DNA of 64,000 nt from Dichomitus squalens LYAD-421 SS1 (taxonomy: Eukaryota; Basidiomycota; Agaricomycetes; Polyporales; Polyporaceae): assembly GCF_000275845.1 (NCBI RefSeq), contig NW_006766906.1:306890-370889 (forward strand). The letters are read 5' to 3'. The notes below the pieces were generated by a model. That model was not told the origin of the DNA. It was given only the letters and a program-made list of their open reading frames with translations, and did no database searches. The position numbers and the translations under genes are program-made. Positions 37,201-48,417 of the stretch are shown piece by piece. Each line of letters opens with the position of its first letter. Within the stretch, counting starts at the first letter, position 1.

Positions 37201-39001
37201 ATGACTCTCAAGTTCAACTCAAACACCCGCCGGGTATTACTCATAGCGTTCATTGGCGTACGTGTCTCTATACCCTGTAGCATGCAGCTGTCCCACAAGT
37301 TCCTGACTCTTCTCAGATTACGATTCACTCTATCCTCAGCTACACACACGAGGAGTATGGCCGCGTCACATCCCTCCAAAACATGAAACTAGACCTCTCC
37401 TGGGGTTCCCAGTCCGGCTACCAGACCCCTGTTGCAATGAACGACCACGAGCAAGGGGTAGGGACACCCACCGACCAACACGAGGCTGCCCTAATGGCCC
37501 AGCACAAGGCGAACGCGACGATTCTCATGCTCGCGCGGAACGGTGACGTCGACAGCGCAGTGCGCAGTGCGATGCGGCTGGAGGACAAGTTCAACAGCAA
37601 GTTTAGGTATCCGTGGGTGTTCCTGAATGAGGAGCCTTTCTCGGACGAGTTCAAATTGTGCGTCTCCGTCGCCCTATCTCCGTCCTTAGCACGAGCTTCG
37701 TCCGTGCCGCTCCACATTGGCAGGGTCCCGTCGTTCGAGACCATCAGGCGTCCTGAGCTAGCGTCTTCTGCGATGCTATGTCTGGATCACTGGCCTTGGC
37801 ACGGTCCGCTGATACTTTTGGTGATAGGCGCATCGGCAATGTCGTCAGTGGTGAAGTGAAGTTTGGCCAAATCCCGCGGGAGCACTGGTTCCAGCCCGAC
37901 TGGATTGATGAAGAGTATGCCAAAGCCAGCCGCGACGAACTGGTCAGCAAAAACGTCATTTATGGAGGTAGCGTCTCTTACCGGAACATGTGTCGATTCA
38001 ACTCTGGTGTACGTCGTGTAGTTGCGCCTCGATATATGCGCATACATGTTGACATGGGACGCCAGTTCTTCTTCCTGCATCCGCTCTTGCAGGAGTACAA
38101 GTGGTATTGGCGCGTTGAGTGAGTTTGCTCTGTGTCTCTACGGCGGAGAATGTTTGGCAGCTGATCATCTTTCTGAAGACCGGACGTCACTTTCCCCTGC
38201 CACATCGACTACGACCCTTTCCAGTACATGGAGACGCATAACAAGACTTACGGTGCGTATCCCTAAGACGACCGCCCTCGGAACGCGCCATAAATAGCTG
38301 TTGGGCAGGCTTCACGATCACGCTGCCCGAGTACGTAGAGACCATCCCGACGCTCTGGGACGCGACGAAAGAGTTCACTGCAGAGCATCCCGAATACGTC
38401 GCGCACGGTAACTCAATGGGCTACCTGTCCGAGAACAATGGCGACTCGTACAATAACTGTCACTGTACGTCGTCTTCGTGCTGCTCCCGCTCGACCTGAC
38501 TGCGGTGACATGGCATACAGTCTGGAGCAACTTTGAGATCGCAGACATGGACTTCTGGCGAGGCGAAGCTTACATGAAGTACTTCGAGCACCTGGACTCG
38601 AAAGGCGGTTTTTACTATGAGGTGCGCAAGTGCTCGTACGGACAACGTCCGGCTGATCCCCAATTTCTTGTGGTTCCCCCTTCCCCTACCTCCACGGACA
38701 TTGCAGCGCTGGGGCGATGCACCCGTACACAGCATCGCGGCGGGACTCTTCCAGGGCAAGGACAAGATCCATTTCTTCGACGATATCGGATACGGGCATG
38801 CCCCCTTCACGCACTGCCCGCACGACGACGGCGCGTGGGCGCGCGGCAAGTGCAGCTGTAACCCCGAGAAGAGCTTCGGTACGTCTTGCTGCTGTAATCT
38901 GTATATCGTACGTAGCATGAGCGACTGAAACGATAACGTGTTCTCACGCAGACTACGAGGGGTGGTCGTGTCTGAAGCGATGGGAGCGGATATTCGAGTG
39001 A
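37201..39001 (+). CDS. GT15 alpha-1,2-mannosyltransferase (KRE2/MNT1/KTR family), copy 1
   Basis: Nine exons: 37201-37257, 37317-37657, 37828-38008, 38066-38118, 38179-38252, 38309-38464, 38521-38621, 38707-38878 and 38952-39001, giving 394 aa. GT15 enzymes add alpha-1,2-mannose to O- and N-glycans in the Golgi. The protein has a type II signal anchor near the N-terminus (RVLLIAFIGITIHSIL), a short stem, and GT15 blocks: ANATILMLARN, YPWVFLNEEPFS, WFQPDWID, YRNMCRFNSG, YWRVEPDVTF, HIDYDPFQYM and FWSNFEIADMDFWRGEAY followed by GGFYYERWGDAPVHSIA. Exon borders match those of the second copy at every position. The second intron is 170 nt, longer than the others. The frame is intact throughout. 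Confidence 0.92.
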
Positions 39002-40229
39002 GGAGTATCTCGGTTGCTAGTTGAGCACCAGGTTGGACACATTGATCTTGTCCGCAGATCCGGGAGACATGTGCCGGGGACGAAGTAGGGTAGAGCACAT
39101 TTCTAAGTATCTGAATGATTGGTCTCTCTTTCCAGATCCGCACAGCTGTTTGGCATGCCGTCTGACAAGTCAATCAATCGTACATCCCTCCGAACTCCAT
39201 GGCTTGCACTTTCTTGGGTCCAGTGGTGTCTCTGATATGCGTCGGTAACCCGGAGTCCTCGGAGTTGTGCAGAGTAGCTATGCGATAGGCAGGATTCGCC
39301 GCCATACTCGCCTATAGCTCGAATCGACATGATACCTGGGTTGTAACTAAACTTCGCCATGAATATCATCCTCGAATACGGAGGGCTTCAGGTCTATGTA
39401 GATCTGATCAGCGGCAACTCCAAAGATTCCTCGGACTCCTCGTGTGTGACGATGGTGGGAATGATGTGACAGTTGGCGTAGTGATCTTGTGACAGGGTTG
39501 CTGGTTTCCAGGCTCAGCAAAGTCGGCTGTTTGTGTTGTCCTCCTCTATACTGGCTGATTATCCCATCAGAGCATCCTGTGCGCCGCGAACTGCCTTTTT
39601 GTTATTCAAGCACTTGTGTTCTATCCTCGTGCTGAGGCGGTACTGTGTCATTCGAATCACACTGGTCTGCCAGTGACAGCCTTGCCGACGATTGCTACTG
39701 GGTGGTTGGCGTCTGACCATGGCTGCGGCAGTCCCAGCGTGTGTCGAGAACTCCTCACCCATATCTAACATCTCAAGACTTCTTTGCCAGATTGTGTCGT
39801 TCGAATCGGAGACTTGCCTTTGCGTCTTTAATCGGTACGCTCGTTCACACGGCGTTTCGAATCGCACTAGAGTCCCAAGCTGGATCATGCAAGGTGCCAG
39901 CGTTGTCCGACGAGCACGGGGATGCCTCATGATCAGCGGTGAGGACTCCAGAGACTAACAAACGTACCAAGGCCTTGGTTATATCCAGGCATATGCTCCA
40001 GATCCGTCGAGAAGCCGGTAGGTTCTCGCTTGCAGGTCGGACTGTCGCTCGGGTCCCGTGGTGAGCCCTGTATGGGCCAACTCGTTCTTTCCTTCATTCA
40101 AGCATTCCTCTAACTACATACGAGACAAGTCCGCTCCTTACTTCCTTCGACTCTTCCTTCGACTTCCTGCTGCTGCCGCTGTGCGTAGCCTCAGCTAGAG
40201 CCACCCATCAAACCATCCCACCAGCGATC
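39002..40229. other. Spacer between the two mannosyltransferase copies
   Basis: 1.2 kb. The last ~200 bases (about 40015-40229) align with the upstream region of copy 1. The rest holds no supported gene and no detectable remnant of a third copy. Confidence 0.45.
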
Positions 40230-41979
40230 ATGGCCCTTAAAGCCAACACGGCCACACGCCGAATATTACTCGCTATGTTCATTGGCGTACTTGTCCCCAT
40301 TTCTTGACATTCTTCTCACATATGTTGAAGCCTTCTGCCCCCTCCCAGATCACGCTTCATTCCATATTCAGCTATACTCACGAAGATTATGGCCGCGTTA
40401 CGTCCCTTCGAAACATGAACCTGCATCTCTCCTGGGGTTCCGAGTCCACCTACCTGCCCAGGTCGCGGTGAGCGACTACGGAGACGGGGTCATGGATCCT
40501 GACCAATCATTATCCGAGGCTGCCCTTATGACCCAACCCAAGGCGAACGCGACGATCCTTATGCTTGCGCGGAACAGCGACGTCGATAGCGCCGTCCAGA
40601 GCGTAACACAGCTAGAGGACAAGCTGAACCGCAATGTTGGGTATCCGTGGGTGTTCTTGAATGAGGAGCCGTTTTCCGAGGAGTTCAAACGGTGCGTGTC
40701 TGCTATGAGTCTAATGGGCGAGCTCCGAGTCTTGGTGGTCGTAATGTTAAGTTATGGAGTAGAGCTCATCAATTTCTTTATTCATAGGCGCGTCAGTAAC
40801 GTCATCAGCGGTGAAGCAAAGTTCGGTCAGATCCCGCAGGAGCACTGGTTCCAGCCCGACTGGATCGACGAGGAGAAGGCTCAGGCCAGCCGAGATGAGA
40901 TGGTCAGCCAGAACATCATCTACGGGGGCAGCGTATCGTACCGGAACATGTGTCGGTTCAACTCTGGCGTACGTTTCGCCGATCTGCCTCGATATATGCG
41001 CGTATATGTTGACATCCGGGGTAGTTTTTCTTCCGGCATTCGCTTCTGCAAGAGTACAAGTGGTATTGGCGAGTCGAGTGAGTTCCCCCTGCAGCTCCCC
41101 CTCCCATCTCGGCGCAACTCACGCTCTGCGTGAAGGCCTGATGTCCAGTTCCACTGCCACATCGATTACGACCCTTTTCGGTACATGGAGGAGCATAACA
41201 AGACCTATGGTGTGTGCTCCCATCATGAGAACCATCTGCGTTTCCGGACGAGCGTCCGCTCACAGGTTACACGGTCACTCTGGAGGAGTACGTCCAGACA
41301 ATCCCGACGCTCTGGGCCGCGACCAAAGAGTTCATCGCCGGGCATCCTGAGCACATCCCGCAGGACAACTCCATGAGCTATCTGTCCTACGACAACGGCG
41401 ACTCGTACAATCTTTGCCACTGTAAGTCTCATCTGTACGCGTCTTGTTGCTTAGCAGGCGACCACCGTCGCGGTTGGCCATTGATGTGACGTCTAACAGT
41501 CTGGAGCAACTTCCAGATCGCGGACATGGACTTCTGGCGAGGAGAAGCATACATCCAGTACTTCGAGCACCTCGACTCCACCGGCGGCTTCTACTACGAG
41601 GTACGGAACGCCGTCACCCGCCCGTGCATCCTGTCGCCCGTCTGCAGCTGACCACATCGCGTTGCAGCGCTGGGGCGACGCGCCGGTACATAGCATCGCG
41701 GCGGCGCTCTTCCAGAGCAAGGACAAGATCCACTTCTTCGACGACATCGGGCACGAGCACCGGCCGTTCACGCACTGTCCGCAGCGCGACGGCGCGTGGA
41801 CACGCGGGAAGTGTGGGTGCGACCCTGAGCGGTCGTTCGGTACGTCTTTGCCGTCTTCATCCCTCTGCGTGTTGTCCCGCAGAGGCTGACTCGTCTTGCG
41901 TTTTGGGCTACGTTGCTGCTTCGCTGCAGATGACACGAGGTGGTCGTGCTTGGAGCGGAGGGAACGGATATTCAACTGA
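40230..41979 (+). pseudogene. GT15 alpha-1,2-mannosyltransferase, copy 2, frameshifted in exon 2 as assembled
   Basis: Nine exons match copy 1: 40230-40286, 40349-40691, 40788-40968, 41025-41077, 41136-41209, 41266-41421, 41500-41600, 41668-41839 and 41930-41979. Exons 3 to 9 have exactly the same lengths as in copy 1, all splice sites are intact and the catalytic blocks (FWSNFQIADMDFWRGEAY, GGFYYERWGDAPVHSIA) are present. Exon 2 is 343 nt against 341 in copy 1. The first part reads SYTHEDYGRVTSLRNMN in frame, but a single base seems to be missing near 40457, after STYL, leading to a TGA a few codons later; the next frame then resumes as VSDYGDGV and ANATILMLARN. No alternative splice restores the frame. 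Either a very recent null allele or a one-base assembly error. Confidence 0.8.
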
Positions 41980-42345
41980 GAGGGGATTATCTGTGACTTC
42001 ACGGATTAATTCGTCACGTTGGCCTTGTCCGCCAAATCGGAAGGCCTGTATCCATATCCAATAATACATACATAATCTAGTCCAACATAGGAGAAAGTTG
42101 TACTCGATGAAGCTATGACCAGGGGTGGGTCACAATCTACAATATGCCATGAAGCGAGAACAATAGGATGACAAGCAAGCGAATGATCAACCGAGAAATC
42201 CAGCCCATGAAGGAGAGAATGAGCTGCGAACAAAATAATCGTATCTGGTTGGGAATTCATCCGAGATGCGTCACCCTCGTTACATGCCTCCGGTCGACCT
42301 TCGAAACCTGAAAGGCAAGGAACCGGCCAGGCAACAAGGAACATT

Positions 42346-44309
42346 TTAGTCATCCTCGGCATCGCCTGCATCCGAATGGTCCTCGTCGGCCCCTTGATCA
42401 TCCTCGTCGCTGCTACCGGCGTCCTGCAAAGTCATGAGGTCGTTCAGACTGGCAACCCACATCGCAAAGTCAACTCAGGCACCGACAATCAAGACTTCGA
42501 GCTACGCACCAATGCACGAACGGCCGCATAACCTTCGCGACGCTTGCGAGCTCATCCTTGAAGTCAGGCGACAGCACCTGCTTGTCCGTGAACCTATAGG
42601 GGTGATGCATCAGTCAGCGGCTGAATTTCTCGTGCTACCAGGAGACCCTGTACAGACTTGAATACGACCGCAAACGAGCGGCACTTCAAGATATCGATAT
42701 CCCTGTCGGTCGGAGTCAGCACAACCTCAAGAACACCACGACGAAGAACAAGGGACAACGCACGTGTGTGTCTTGTCGACGCCTTTAGGCGCGACCTTGA
42801 GCTCGTCCTCTCCTCCAAAGATATTCTGGCGCTTGCCTTTCGGGTGCGGCTTCGCAGGCCCGAAGAGCGCCTCGAACTCGGGGGCGGAGATGATCTCGCG
42901 GAAACGTCGCGATGAACGTTGGAGGTTGGCTCTAGCAGAGTGAGTCGCGTGTTACTCAGGATGATAATACATGGCGGGAGAGCGGAACCGCATACCGCAT
43001 TGTTGCGAGCTCGTTTCGACCGGGACACCAGGATCCGGCGGCCATGAGGCTCTCTCCATTTGGCTGGACTAGACGAAGGATCAGGTCTGCTCGTTCCTAT
43101 GACTGTGGCCGCACTCACCTGCTCTGTGGTTGTGGCAAGTACACAGGCGCACGCAAGAGAATTAGTATCATCCTGAACGTCCGCTCTAGTTGAAGACCCA
43201 CATGAAATCTGAAGCCGACCTCTCGTGAGTACCAGCAGTCAGAGAGCAGTAAGTGCTGGCTACTCACAATGGGCAAATATACCCTTACGTCCGCTTCGTG
43301 AAAAGCTCGCGGAGAAGCCAGTCTTATACGGTGTCTTGTCGTTGCTAAATCGTACCTGCGGCGACATGGGAGTCAGACAAGACAGTCGCAAGTGATGTCG
43401 ATCAGCGTTGACGTCTAACATCACGGTATATCCTGTGAATGACATCCTTCGGCGGAAGATGTGGAATCTGAGGGTCGACGTCGACGAGCACGTCTGTGAA
43501 ATGCTCGACAAAATCCTTCCACTCTTTCTCTGCTACGCGGTAAACGGGCTCTGTAGTCGTAGTCGCCGGAGGATTAGTCCACGCGAGGAGTCTCAGCTCA
43601 CAAGTACTGACCGTGAAGCTTGAACCTGCGATGTGAAAGATTTTCAGACGTCCAACTTGGTTGCGATCTGTAACTGAACACTCACCATTCCCGATCATTA
43701 CATTCTGGTTTCTTCAGCTCAGACAGGAAATCGAGAGTGTTTTGGGATATTTGCCCAGGTGGAACTGGAGATATGTCCTCAACATATGCATTCCTTTCCG
43801 ACTCGTATGAGATTAGACGCAGAGGACGCACCTCTGCCGGTCTTCGGGGCTTGCACGACAACCCCGACGACCTGTTGCCCCTCCTCCAACTCCAACTCAC
43901 TCTCCTCATCCTCGCTCTCCTCCGCTGTCTTCCGCTTCTTCCGCGCGGAGATAGCTCCCTTCTTCTTTGGTGAAGCTTTCGCACCTGCCTTGGTTCTCCC
44001 GGTCTTCTTCGACGCGCTCTTCTTCGGAGACGACGCGGCACGTTTCCGCTTCGTCCCGCTCCGTCCCGAAGGCTCGAACTCGTTCTCGTCCTCCTCGTCG
44101 AGAGCGTCACTGTCTAGAGACTCGACTTCCGATGCGTCCTCGAAATCGTCCTCTCCGTCTGCCTCCGAGCTCGATTCCGACGGTTCCTCGTCTTCGTCCC
44201 CCTCCGTCTTCTTCCCGTTCTTCCCGAAGTACTTCGAGCTCTTGCTGTTCCTCCTGGAAGCAGAGACACCTTTGGATACGGACGCGTTAGGCTTTGCTTT
44301 GACACCCAT
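42346..44309 (-). CDS. DUF2461 (TIGR02453-type) family protein
   Basis: Twelve exons on the minus strand: 43832-44309, 43686-43764, 43612-43625, 43420-43550, 43268-43355, 43202-43208, 43119-43123, 42996-43068, 42764-42931, 42658-42702, 42510-42593 and 42346-42448; total 1275 nt, 424 aa. The first exon encodes an acidic and basic low-complexity region (SKSSKYFGKNGKK, KRKRAASSPKKSASKK), probably disordered and nuclear-targeting. The DUF2461 domain follows: LDFLSELKKPECNDREWFKL, FTDVLVDVDPQIPHLPPKDV, RFSNDKTPYKTGFSASFSRS, GIFAHYFIAVQPNGESLMAA, GSWCPGRNELATMR, then DIDILKCRSFAVVF and FVHCLNDLMTL, ending in an acidic tail. Biochemical function of the family is not known to me. Exons of 14, 7 and 5 nt are required to keep the domain in frame. 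Confidence 0.85.
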
Positions 44310-45028
44310 CCTGGCGCAATGCGAGAGCGCAATACGAGAGGTAGGAGTGAGGAGGTGGGAGGTCGGAGTGGCAACGAGAGACGCGAGGCCGAGACCGCTG
44401 ACAAGACGCGTTGATGCTTCCCCGGAACACGTGACACGTGACACGCGACTCATTAAGCGCTCACGCTGGTCCAACGAGTCGGCGCGGCCGACTACAGGAA
44501 CACCCGCTTCGGTTCGGTGATGCGTTCTATCACACCCACCGCCGGTTTCTAGCAATATGTTTAGACAAAGAACGAACCGTAAGGGTCGGAGACCTACGTA
44601 CATGGTTTGGTAGCCAACTGAAGACGAGCCCGAGTTCCTGGTAGTCACCTACCTGCTCTTAGATGATCTCGCCACACGTACTCGCGCGATCCTGGTGAGT
44701 ACTTATATCTCTACAGAAACTAGCCATCTATTAACATGCACAAGAACAAAAGCAGTGGGGGACGACGCTCCAAGGACAGTATTTGTGAAATTATTCACTT
44801 TGCGAGTCGAGTTTGGAGGCCGTCGGAACAGGCGGGCCGTACTGCACGAGGCTCCCTGGTCCTAAGACGTTCGATGCACATGGACGACATAGACTACACA
44901 TAAACCGCAAAATGTTCAAGAGGTTGAGGTGATGATGAGTGAGAGGCCATGTGCTGCGATAGATAGCGAGATCAGAGAAGCAAACACGTTCTTCAATGGT
45001 GCTAGTGGTGCCGAGTTAGCTTATGGTA
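44310..45028. other. Upstream region of the DUF2461 gene
   Basis: 0.7 kb between the DUF2461 start and the inverted-repeat element. The reading frame stays open about 110 codons upstream of the chosen ATG, so an upstream in-frame start (for example the ATG at 44453) cannot be excluded. Nothing else is supported. Confidence 0.4.
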
Positions 45029-45239
45029 CAGTGACCGCATAAAATAGCGCACCACGTGCGATAAGCGCCCGAAGGAGGCGACAGAATTGCGGCTCTCCTG
45101 CGTTACCGAGGCCACAGGGTGGCACAAGAATTGGGAGATGGGTAGATAGAAAGCTGAAGGTCGTAGATATGTAGGGTGGTAGTATCAGCGTGATTGCTTG
45201 GGGAGGTATAGTGATAGGAAGTGCGCAGAGTCTGTTTTT
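45029..45239 (+). repeat. Left terminal inverted repeat of the transposon
   Basis: About 211 bp, the exact reverse complement of 46502-46712 as far as I could compare by eye. Identity ends at a run of T at 45235-45239. Confidence 0.85.
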
Positions 45240-45329
45240 TGGAGGAAAATCATAGTAAAATAGCAGAAAAATGACCTTCCATTCAGTCGAGACAGAATTT
45301 CGCGATCATACACAATACATACCCCTGTA

Positions 45330-45735
45330 CAAAATGCATAGGCACCTATAAGCTTGGGTCAACATGGCACTGGCCGAGAAGGGTGGGAACCCAACAATAT
45401 AATCAGCGCTAAAATGAGCGATTGGAACCTTCCCTCACATTGCAAACAGACTTGAGTAAGGAGAGATCTATTTAGCAGATATGCATAGAGGTTTCTAAGT
45501 ACTTCACATATAGTGATATTGATGGTAGCACATTGTGATGTGGCTGAGCGATATGCAACTCTGTCATCAGGGTACTTGAAGAACATTCTGAGCGTCTGAA
45601 TACCACGGCTCTCCCTATCGTGCTTCCCAGCGGAAGACCATTATACTCATGTGATATGTAGCCTATCATTCCTAGTTTATTATATGTCAATTCCGCCCTA
45701 GCCCGATGCAATGGTATGATTCCATAGTTCTGCCC
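45330..45735 (+). repeat. Left copy of a 406-bp direct repeat abutting the N gap
   Basis: Identical to 46083-46488 at an offset of 753 bases. The copy ends exactly where the N run begins. Confidence 0.9.
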
Positions 45736-46082
45736 NNNNNNNNNNNNNNNNNNNNNNNNNNNNNNNNNNNNNNNNNNNNNNNNNNNNNNNNNNNNNNNNN
45801 NNNNNNNNNNNNNNNNNNNNNNNNNNNNNNNNNNNNNNNNNNNNNNNNNNNNNNNNNNNNNNNNNNNNNNNNNNNNNNNNNNNNNNNNNNNNNNNNNNNN
45901 NNNNNNNNNNNNNNNNNNNNNNNNNNNNNNNNNNNNNNNNNNNNNNNNNNNNNNNNNNNNNNNNNNNNNNNNNNNNNNNNNNNNNNNNNNNNNNNNNNNN
46001 NNNNNNNNNNNNNNNNNNNNNNNNNNNNNNNNNNNNNNNNNNNNNNNNNNNNNNNNNNNNNNNNNNNNNNNNNNNNNNNNNN
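45736..46082. other. Assembly gap (347 N)
   Basis: Undetermined bases joining two contig ends that share 406 bp, so the gap size is probably not real. Confidence 0.95.
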
Positions 46083-46488
46083 CAAAATGCATAGGCACCT
46101 ATAAGCTTGGGTCAACATGGCACTGGCCGAGAAGGGTGGGAACCCAACAATATAATCAGCGCTAAAATGAGCGATTGGAACCTTCCCTCACATTGCAAAC
46201 AGACTTGAGTAAGGAGAGATCTATTTAGCAGATATGCATAGAGGTTTCTAAGTACTTCACATATAGTGATATTGATGGTAGCACATTGTGATGTGGCTGA
46301 GCGATATGCAACTCTGTCATCAGGGTACTTGAAGAACATTCTGAGCGTCTGAATACCACGGCTCTCCCTATCGTGCTTCCCAGCGGAAGACCATTATACT
46401 CATGTGATATGTAGCCTATCATTCCTAGTTTATTATATGTCAATTCCGCCCTAGCCCGATGCAATGGTATGATTCCATAGTTCTGCCC
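46083..46488 (+). repeat. Right copy of the 406-bp direct repeat abutting the N gap
   Basis: Starts at the first base after the N run and repeats 45330-45735 exactly as far as I can compare. The ~75-codon open frame present in each copy has the same sequence. Confidence 0.9.
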
Positions 46489-46501
46489 TCATTTTGCCCC
46501 C

Positions 46502-46712
46502 AAAAACAGACTCTGCGCACTTCCTATCACTATACCTCCCCAAGCAATCACGCTGATACTACCACCCTACATATCTACGACCTTCAGCTTTCTATCTACC
46601 CATCTCCCAATTCTTGTGCCACCCTGTGGCCTCGGTAACGCAGGAGAGCCGCAATTCTGTCGCCTCCTTCGGGCGCTTATCGCACGTGGTGCGCTATTTT
46701 ATGCGGTCACTG
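46502..46712 (-). repeat. Right terminal inverted repeat of the transposon
   Basis: Reverse complement of the left repeat, ending GCGGTCACTG before the TA target duplication. Confidence 0.85.
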
Positions 46713-48417
46713 TATGAAGGCAATGAAACAAGGTCACCTCAAAACTCCGTTAAATGCCGCCATGCTGCACAAGTTTCTTGAAATAGATGAATAGGCATTG
46801 GAGTCCAAGATAGCGGGGACAATGCAGGACAACCCGCACAGACGTTCAAGGAAGTGGACCCTGTGGGCGCATGTCAAGGCGACAGAAGCGATCCCAAGCT
46901 GCCAGGTACCCATCGAAGCAGTCCAAGAAAATGTTCACGCACGCCCTAACGTGGACGCGAGCACGAACCTTGCATCGAAGCGAACAGTGGCTGGATTGTG
47001 AGTACCGTATGTGGTCTGCAATAGCGTAGACGGTGTGAGCGATCTCACAACCTGCGATGCCCGTCTCCTATCCCCGCAGCCCCCGCAGCGCTAAGTGAGA
47101 ACGACAATTCCGAATGCTTACCGGGAGTGCAGCTATCTGTCGCTGCCAGCGCTGGCCACAGCTTTCGCAATTTGATAGGAAACGTTCGCGCTTTCCCGCA
47201 TCCCGAGCCGGAAGGACCCTGAGTGTCGGACGAACAGAACGCGGACGTCGGGATTGTGCTTGCTTCGAAGCGCAATCTTGCAAGACTCGCCAAGCGCTCT
47301 ACCACACGTCCAAGAGGATGGCGTAACGTACGATGCCTAGAGGACCGAAGAGACGAGTAACGCACTATGTACCATCCGACGGTGTCGGATATGCGCGCAG
47401 GGGTAAGAATGCGGCAGTCCCCTCGCGGGCCGGAGCATGGATCATCGGGCCGCGTGAACTGGATAGGGGAAATGCGGGGAAGGAGCTTGAAGCAGAAGCC
47501 AGACGCGTGGACTGACGTACATGACCGAGGCTTTCAATCGGAGCCCCTGCTCAGGATGTCTAGAGCGACGATTGCACCATGAGTACAAACATATGGGGTT
47601 CGTACGGAATAGGACTACCGAGGAGGTGATCGAAGTCGGCGAGCCTCGAGGCTGCGGGGTAGCGGGGTAGTGCGGGGGGTTGCTGTGTACATAGCGCGTG
47701 GATGCCGACGCCGTTCCGCAGCGAGTGGCATGTCCCGGGTTTGTACGGTCCCCCGTCTGACAGACGGGCGTCGGGTGTCAGTGGTACGGTGTACTCGGAC
47801 GGCGGGGAGAAGCCAAGCGAGCACGACCGTCGATGATGCATATGTTCCAGACAGACTCGCAGGGCTATCTGATGGCATGAGTGTGAGGCGATGTACATAC
47901 TTAGTTTGTTGCAGGAAACGTTCGAGACTGGAGGGAAGGCACGCTTGTGTGAAACACCTGATTGGGCGCGCGGGTACGTCAGACGCTCGTCCTGCTGGGA
48001 GCGTTGCGGGACCGCTCTACCACCTCTGGCCACAGCTGCAACTATCTGCGCACGAGTACTGGCAGCTCCACGTAAGGCGCCTTCTGGGTGAGTTGCTCGT
48101 CATGCCCTCGTCTGGTCCGGGAGACACGCCACGCAGGACGTGGATAGGGCGGGCCACGGATGGTCACAGACGGTCAGTGGGCAAAGTCTAAGCCATTCAG
48201 GGCAGCGGTGCGGGGACGATTGCGGGGCAGAGACGCGCGAGCGAGACCCGAAGACCGAATTCAGGGGCATACGAAAGGAAATGGACATGATCTAAGGCGA
48301 TCACGCGCTCCTGGAATGGACCGCGTATATCAGCCCCCCGCGCGAATGCGAGCCTGCTCTCCCTAGCTTCCCATCCCTCCCCGCCCCCGACGTCCCTCTC
48401 CGTCCGCCTCGAGCACG
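46713..48417. other. Spacer without a supported gene; promoter of acetyl-CoA synthetase
   Basis: 1.7 kb from the transposon end to the acetyl-CoA synthetase start. Overlapping open frames up to 173 codons occur but none is protein-like in more than one exon. The pyrimidine-rich CT block at about 48355-48412 directly before the ATG is typical of a highly expressed fungal gene. Confidence 0.45.

Larger units (their letters stand above)
45029..46712. mobile_element. Non-autonomous TIR DNA transposon (TA target duplication) spanning an assembly gap
   Basis: The ends are inverted repeats of about 211 bp (45029-45239 and 46502-46712) with no difference that I could find, starting CAGTGACCGCATAAAATAGC. 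They are flanked on both sides by TA (45027-45028 and 46713-46714), the duplication expected of Tc1/mariner-superfamily (pogo/Fot1-like) elements. No transposase reading frame is present, so it would move only with enzyme supplied elsewhere, or is a long MITE. Identical ends mean a recent insertion. The middle contains an N run with the same 406-bp sequence on both sides; if those copies are one, the true element is about 931 bp. Superfamily is inferred from the TA duplication and CAGT start. Confidence 0.8.

Noticed and set aside
45359..46464. Repeated 75-79-codon open frames inside the transposon
   Set aside because: They occur only because the 406-bp segment is present twice; frames that cross the N run are meaningless, and the peptides show no transposase features.
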